In this document: piece by piece, positions 34,543 through 37,620 of the stretch
Layout of the letters: every line of letters starts with the position of its first letter
Position numbering within the stretch: position 1 is the first letter of the stretch
Assembly: GCA_024399615.1 (NCBI GenBank)
Contig: JAKSNQ010000013.1
Coordinates: forward strand, 1 to 37,620
Source of the DNA: Paludibacteraceae bacterium
GTDB lineage: Bacteria > Bacteroidota > Bacteroidia > Bacteroidales > Paludibacteraceae
DNA: 37,620 nt
Direction: 5' to 3'
The notes under the pieces: generated by a model
Seen by the model: only the letters and a program-made list of their open reading frames with translations
The model's database searches: none
Told to the model about the DNA's origin: nothing
Made by a program: the position numbers and the translations under genes

Positions 34543-36153
34543 ATGACTCTGACAGACGAAATACAACGCCGCCGCACGTTTGCGATCATCTCCCACCCGG
34601 ATGCCGGTAAAACGACCCTCACCGAGAAACTGCTTCTTTTCGGAGGTGCCATCCACGTGGCCGGGGCAGTCAAGTCCAATAAGATTAAGAAAACAGCTAC
34701 ATCCGACTGGATGGAGATAGAAAAGCAGCGTGGTATATCCGTGGCTACCTCGGTCATGGCGTTCGACTACCGCGACTATCATATCAATATCCTCGATACG
34801 CCCGGTCACCAGGACTTCGCCGAAGACACGTTCCGCACGCTCACAGCGGTGGATTCGGTCATCATCGTCATCGATGCGGCTAAGGGTGTCGAGACACAGA
34901 CAAGACGACTGATGGAGGTGTGCCGCATGCGCAAGACGCCCGTCATGGTGTTTGTCAACAAGATGGACCGTGAGGGTAAGGATCCCTTCGATCTGCTGGA
35001 CGAAGTCGAGGCCGAACTCGGCATACACGTGCGTCCTCTGTCATGGCCTATCAACATGGGCCAGCGCTTCAAGGGTGTGTACAACATTTTCCAGCAGACC
35101 CTGGACCTCTATACCCCAAACAAACAGACTATCAGCGAGTCTATAAAATTTGCTGACGTCAACGACCCGCAGATTACCGAACTGATAGGCGAAAACGATG
35201 CCGACAAACTGCGCATGGATCTCGACCTCATCGAGGGCGTTTACAACCCCTTCTCCACCGACGATTACCTCAGAGGCGACCTGGCACCGGTCTTCTTCGG
35301 CTCGGCGCTCAATACTTTTGGTGTGAAGGAGCTGCTCGAGTGCTTCGTGCAGATAGCTCCATCGCCTCGTCCGGTTGACACGCTCGAGCGTCGGGTGGAT
35401 CCGCTCGAGGAGAAGTTCACGGGCTTTTGCTTCAAGATTCACGCCAACATGGACCCCAACCACCGTTCGTGTATCGCCTTCTTCAAGATCTGTTCGGGCA
35501 AGTTCGAGCGAAACGAATACTATCGCCACGTTCGTAAGGAGCAGCAGATGCGCTTCTCTGCCCCTACCTGCTTCATGGCGCAAAAGAAGGAGACGATCGA
35601 CGAGGCATACGCTGGCGATATCGTGGGTCTGCCCGATACCGGTAACTTCAAGATTGGCGACACGCTCACGTCGGGCGAAGTGCTGCATTTCAAGGGGTTG
35701 CCTTCCTTCTCGCCGGAGATGTTCAAGTACATCGAGAACGCTGACCCTATGAAGCAAAAGCAGCTGGACAAGGGCGTCAATCAGCTCATGGACGAAGGTG
35801 TGGCCCAGCTCTTTACCAATCAGCTCACCGGACGCAAGATTGTCGGTACGGTCGGACAACTGCAGTTCGAGGTGATCCAGTATCGACTCGAGCATGAGTA
35901 TCAGGCCAAGTGCCGCTGGGAGCCCATCTCGCTCTACAAGGCATGCTGGATCGAGGCGGTCAAAGAGGAGGGTGCAAAGGAGCCTTCTCCCGAAGCCAAA
36001 GCCGAGTACGAGATGTTCAAAAAGCGCAAGGCGCAGTATATGGCCTTTGACAAGGAGGGACGCGACGTCTTCCTCGCCGACTCCGGCTACGTGCTCTCCA
36101 TGGCGCAACAGGACTACCAGCATATCCGATTCCATTTCACCAGCGAGTTCTAA
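34543..36153 (+). CDS. prfC: Peptide chain release factor 3
   Basis: 536 aa from the ATG at 34543, which begins [19 protein letters not shown] as in the family; the open frame extends to 34483 across the mdh terminator and is not expected to be translated there. RF3 is a GTPase that recycles RF1/RF2 from the ribosome after termination. GTPase motifs: G1 SHPDAGKT (17-24), switch I region with [13 protein letters not shown]3 DTPGHQDF, G4 NKMDREG. The domain II/III parts ([38 protein letters not shown]) distinguish RF3 from EF-G. The stop codon lies within a tandem duplication. Confidence 0.95.
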   Translation: MTLTDEIQRRRTFAIISHPDAGKTTLTEKLLLFGGAIHVAGAVKSNKIKKTATSDWMEIEKQRGISVATSVMAFDYRDYHINILDTPGHQDFAEDTFRTLTAVDSVIIVIDAAKGVETQTRRLMEVCRMRKTPVMVFVNKMDREGKDPFDLLDEVEAELGIHVRPLSWPINMGQRFKGVYNIFQQTLDLYTPNKQTISESIKFADVNDPQITELIGENDADKLRMDLDLIEGVYNPFSTDDYLRGDLAPVFFGSALNTFGVKELLECFVQIAPSPRPVDTLERRVDPLEEKFTGFCFKIHANMDPNHRSCIAFFKICSGKFERNEYYRHVRKEQQMRFSAPTCFMAQKKETIDEAYAGDIVGLPDTGNFKIGDTLTSGEVLHFKGLPSFSPEMFKYIENADPMKQKQLDKGVNQLMDEGVAQLFTNQLTGRKIVGTVGQLQFEVIQYRLEHEYQAKCRWEPISLYKACWIEAVKEEGAKEPSPEAKAEYEMFKKRKAQYMAFDKEGRDVFLADSGYVLSMAQQDYQHIRFHFTSEF

Positions 36154-36195
36154 CTATTTGATATATAAGGAGTGTTCTAAACATTTGATATATAA
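36147..36195 (+). repeat. Tandem duplication (27-bp period) spanning the prfC stop codon
   Basis: Two 22-base segments at 36147-36168 and 36174-36195 share GTTCTAA-x-x-ATTTGATATATAA, with two differences, at a period of 27 bases. The first copy includes the prfC stop codon TAA (36151-36153). The second ends 12 bases before the ATG of the transporter gene. Confidence 0.85.
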
Positions 36196-36207
36196 AAATT
36201 TTACAAT

Positions 36208-37494
36208 ATGAAAAACCGTTCTCTGCAAATTCGCCTTATCGCAGCCAACTTTCTCGAGTTTGCTGTTTGGGGCGCGTACTTAACCTCAATGGGCCGCTAC
36301 CTGGGTAGCCATGGTCTGGCCTCCAACATTGGTATTTTCTATTCTATTCAGGGCATCATGTCCCTTTTCATGCCTGCCCTCATGGGTATCGTAGCCGACC
36401 GCTGGATGCCGGCGCAGAAAGTGATGGGACTGTGCCATGCTTTGGCAGGTGCCTTCATGCTGGCTGCCGGTTTGTATGGTAATATGGCGGGCGATGCGGT
36501 GCAGTTCGGACCTATTTTTGCCCTTTATGCACTCTCTGTGGCGTTCTTCATGCCTACCATCGCGCTTACCAATTCCGTTGCATTCAACGCCCTCGTGAAG
36601 GGTGGCCTCGACACCGTCAAGGATTTCCCACCTATCCGCGTCTTTGGTACCGTGGGTTTCATCGTGACGATGTGGATTGTCGATCTGCTCGGCTTCCAAT
36701 CCACCCCACTTCAGTTCGTCGTTTCGGGTGCGCTCAGCCTTGTTTTGGCTGTCTATGCGTTCACGTTGCCTAATTGCGAGGTGAAGACCGACCAGAAGCA
36801 TGGCTCGCTCGTAGAGGCATTGGGCCTGGATGCGTTCAAGCTGTTCCGCCAGAAGAAGATGGCCTTGTTCTTCATGTTCTCCATGTTGCTCGGCGTATGT
36901 CTGCAGATCACCAATGGTTTTGCCAATCCGTTCCTGGGCAGTTTTGAGGCTTTCCCTGAGTTTGCCGATACCTTTGGCGTTCAGCACTCCAATATCCTCA
37001 TCTCTATCTCACAGATTTGCGAGGCCTTGTGTATCCTCTTCATTCCTTTCTTCCTCAAGAAGTTTGGTATCAAGAATGTGATGCTGATGGCCATGCTCGC
37101 ATGGGTGCTGCGTTTCGGTTTGTTCGGCGCAGGCAATCCGGGTACCGGGGTTTGGATGTTCGTGCTCAGTTGCGTAGCGTATGGTTTCGCTTTCGATTTC
37201 TTCAATATCTCGGGCGCGCTCTATATCGATCAGGAGACCTCTCAGGACATGCGTTCTTCTGCGCAGGGTCTGTTCATGATGTGTACCAATGGCTTCGGAG
37301 CTACGATAGGCACACTCTCGGCTCAGGCCGTTATTGACCATTTCGTTTACTTGCCGCAGGCAGCTGGCGCAACGCCACATGCCGTATGGGAAGGTTGGCA
37401 GGCAGCATGGTATCTCTTTGCGGCGTATGCATTGGTAGTGGCTGTCCTGTTCTGGATTTTCTTCGACCGCAAGACCAGCGCCAAGCAGGCCTGA
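36208..37494 (+). CDS. nupG: NupG-type nucleoside:H+ symporter (MFS)
   Basis: 428 aa, about twelve transmembrane helices. The N-terminus MKNRSLQIRLIAANFLEFAV followed by WGAYLTSMGRYL is typical of the nucleoside:proton symporter family (NupG/XapB), as are PALMGIVADRWMPAQKVMGL and FPPIRVFGTVGFI. It should import nucleosides across the cytoplasmic membrane. The start codon is chosen at 36208, 12 bases after the tandem repeat. No clean promoter box was seen in 36154-36207; readthrough from prfC is possible. Specificity within the family cannot be read from sequence. Confidence 0.88.
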   Translation: MKNRSLQIRLIAANFLEFAVWGAYLTSMGRYLGSHGLASNIGIFYSIQGIMSLFMPALMGIVADRWMPAQKVMGLCHALAGAFMLAAGLYGNMAGDAVQFGPIFALYALSVAFFMPTIALTNSVAFNALVKGGLDTVKDFPPIRVFGTVGFIVTMWIVDLLGFQSTPLQFVVSGALSLVLAVYAFTLPNCEVKTDQKHGSLVEALGLDAFKLFRQKKMALFFMFSMLLGVCLQITNGFANPFLGSFEAFPEFADTFGVQHSNILISISQICEALCILFIPFFLKKFGIKNVMLMAMLAWVLRFGLFGAGNPGTGVWMFVLSCVAYGFAFDFFNISGALYIDQETSQDMRSSAQGLFMMCTNGFGATIGTLSAQAVIDHFVYLPQAAGATPHAVWEGWQAAWYLFAAYALVVAVLFWIFFDRKTSAKQA

Positions 37495-37532
37495 TCATCA
37501 ACTGCCGGGGAGTCTCTGAGCCTCAGATACAT

Positions 37533-37571
37533 TGCTCTGCTGCTGCTTTGCTTTACTGCTCTGCTGCTGCT
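37533..37571 (+). repeat. CTGCTG-rich direct repeat after the transporter gene
   Basis: TGCTCTGCTGCTGCT occurs at 37533-37547 and 37557-37571, a period of 24 bases, in the 3' region of the transporter gene. Pyrimidine-rich sequence (CTCCCCTCCCCTC) follows. Nothing else is recognisable between the stop codon and the hairpin at 37604. Confidence 0.7.
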
Positions 37572-37603
37572 CTCCCCTCCCCTCTGAAATCAACGAAGGC
37601 CGC

Positions 37604-37619
37604 CTATCTGCGAAGATAG
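37604..37619 (+). other. GNRA-loop hairpin at the window edge, possible terminator
   Basis: CTATCT (37604-37609) and AGATAG (37614-37619) enclose a GCGA tetraloop. It may be the start of the transporter terminator, but the sequence that would show the rest of the stem and a T run lies beyond the window. Confidence 0.4.
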
Positions 37620-37620
37620 A

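Noticed and set aside
35041-36135. Long open frame (364 codons) on the - strand across prfC
   Set aside because: Caused by the strong codon bias of prfC. No promoter, no domain, and the + strand frame carries all GTPase motifs.
37386-37619. Short open frame overlapping the end of the transporter gene
   Set aside because: It reads through the CTGCTG repeat in a different frame from the transporter and has no family-like sequence.
1-37620. tRNA, rRNA, riboswitches, transposases and integrases
   Set aside because: All gaps were read on both strands; they are short and hold only promoters, terminators and the repeats listed. No conserved RNA fold or mobile-element protein was recognised.

Overview
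This window looks like a chromosomal segment of a Bacteroidota bacterium, most likely order Bacteroidales (Prevotella/Bacteroides-like). Three things point there. Several intergenic gaps carry the Bacteroidota promoter pattern TTG-N20-TAnnTTTG. The gene content includes BatD/BatE, a TonB-dependent receptor with a carboxypeptidase-like N-terminal domain, the Bacteroidota-type omega subunit after BamD, a PUR/DUF3276 protein and an enlarged NusB. Shine-Dalgarno sites are weak or absent. I cannot name the species.

Layout. Every gene is on the + strand except one (PUR protein, 18766-19182). Positions 2-2163 hold the end of the Bat aerotolerance operon (batD, cut by the window edge, and batE). Then come a class I aminotransferase (2236-3432), a TonB-dependent receptor with an 11-bp tandem repeat inside its coding sequence (3659-6283), and a tightly packed mutS, GHL10-like glycosidase, recF run (6339-11721). 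Positions 11892-14901 carry a WbpM/CapD-type nucleotide-sugar dehydratase and galE. After them lie a 73-aa helix-turn-helix-like protein, an outer-membrane beta-barrel protein and apbE (15005-17297), then bamD and rpoZ (17432-18653), which converge on the PUR gene and share a bidirectional terminator with it. Divergent from PUR is nusB, yajC and a YbbR-like gene (19435-21227). From 21286 to 30703 the genes are nearly back to back: a DegT/WbpE-like aminotransferase, rpoN, a PAP2-like membrane protein, a DUF4105/Lnb-like protein, a degenerate alkaline-phosphatase-superfamily protein, a WlbA/WbpB-like oxidoreductase, cstA and a PrsW-like protease. The window ends with pheT, mdh, prfC and a NupG-type nucleoside transporter (30857-37494).

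How the genes fit together. Most are core housekeeping genes: DNA repair (mutS, recF), transcription (rpoZ, nusB, rpoN), translation (pheT, prfC), envelope assembly (bamD, yajC) and central metabolism (mdh). Mixed among them are four genes of nucleotide-sugar metabolism and a run of envelope-associated genes downstream of rpoN. I see no phage, transposase, integrase, CRISPR array, rRNA or tRNA. No gene-free stretch exceeds 300 bases; the longest (19183-19434, 3433-3658, 11722-11891, 15227-15393) hold the promoters, terminators and repeats listed here.

The best candidates for a second look are: (a) the 11-bp tandem repeat in the TonB-dependent receptor, whose unit is not a multiple of three and could switch the gene by slippage; (b) short tandem duplications that include the stop codons of two unrelated genes; (c) an alkaline-phosphatase-fold protein that seems to have lost nearly all metal ligands, encoded next to a predicted lipoprotein N-acyltransferase and a PAP2-like protein; and (d) a C8 tract upstream of the dehydratase promoter. 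I found no clear-cut new defence or mobile system. All functional calls come from reading motifs by eye; no database search was run.
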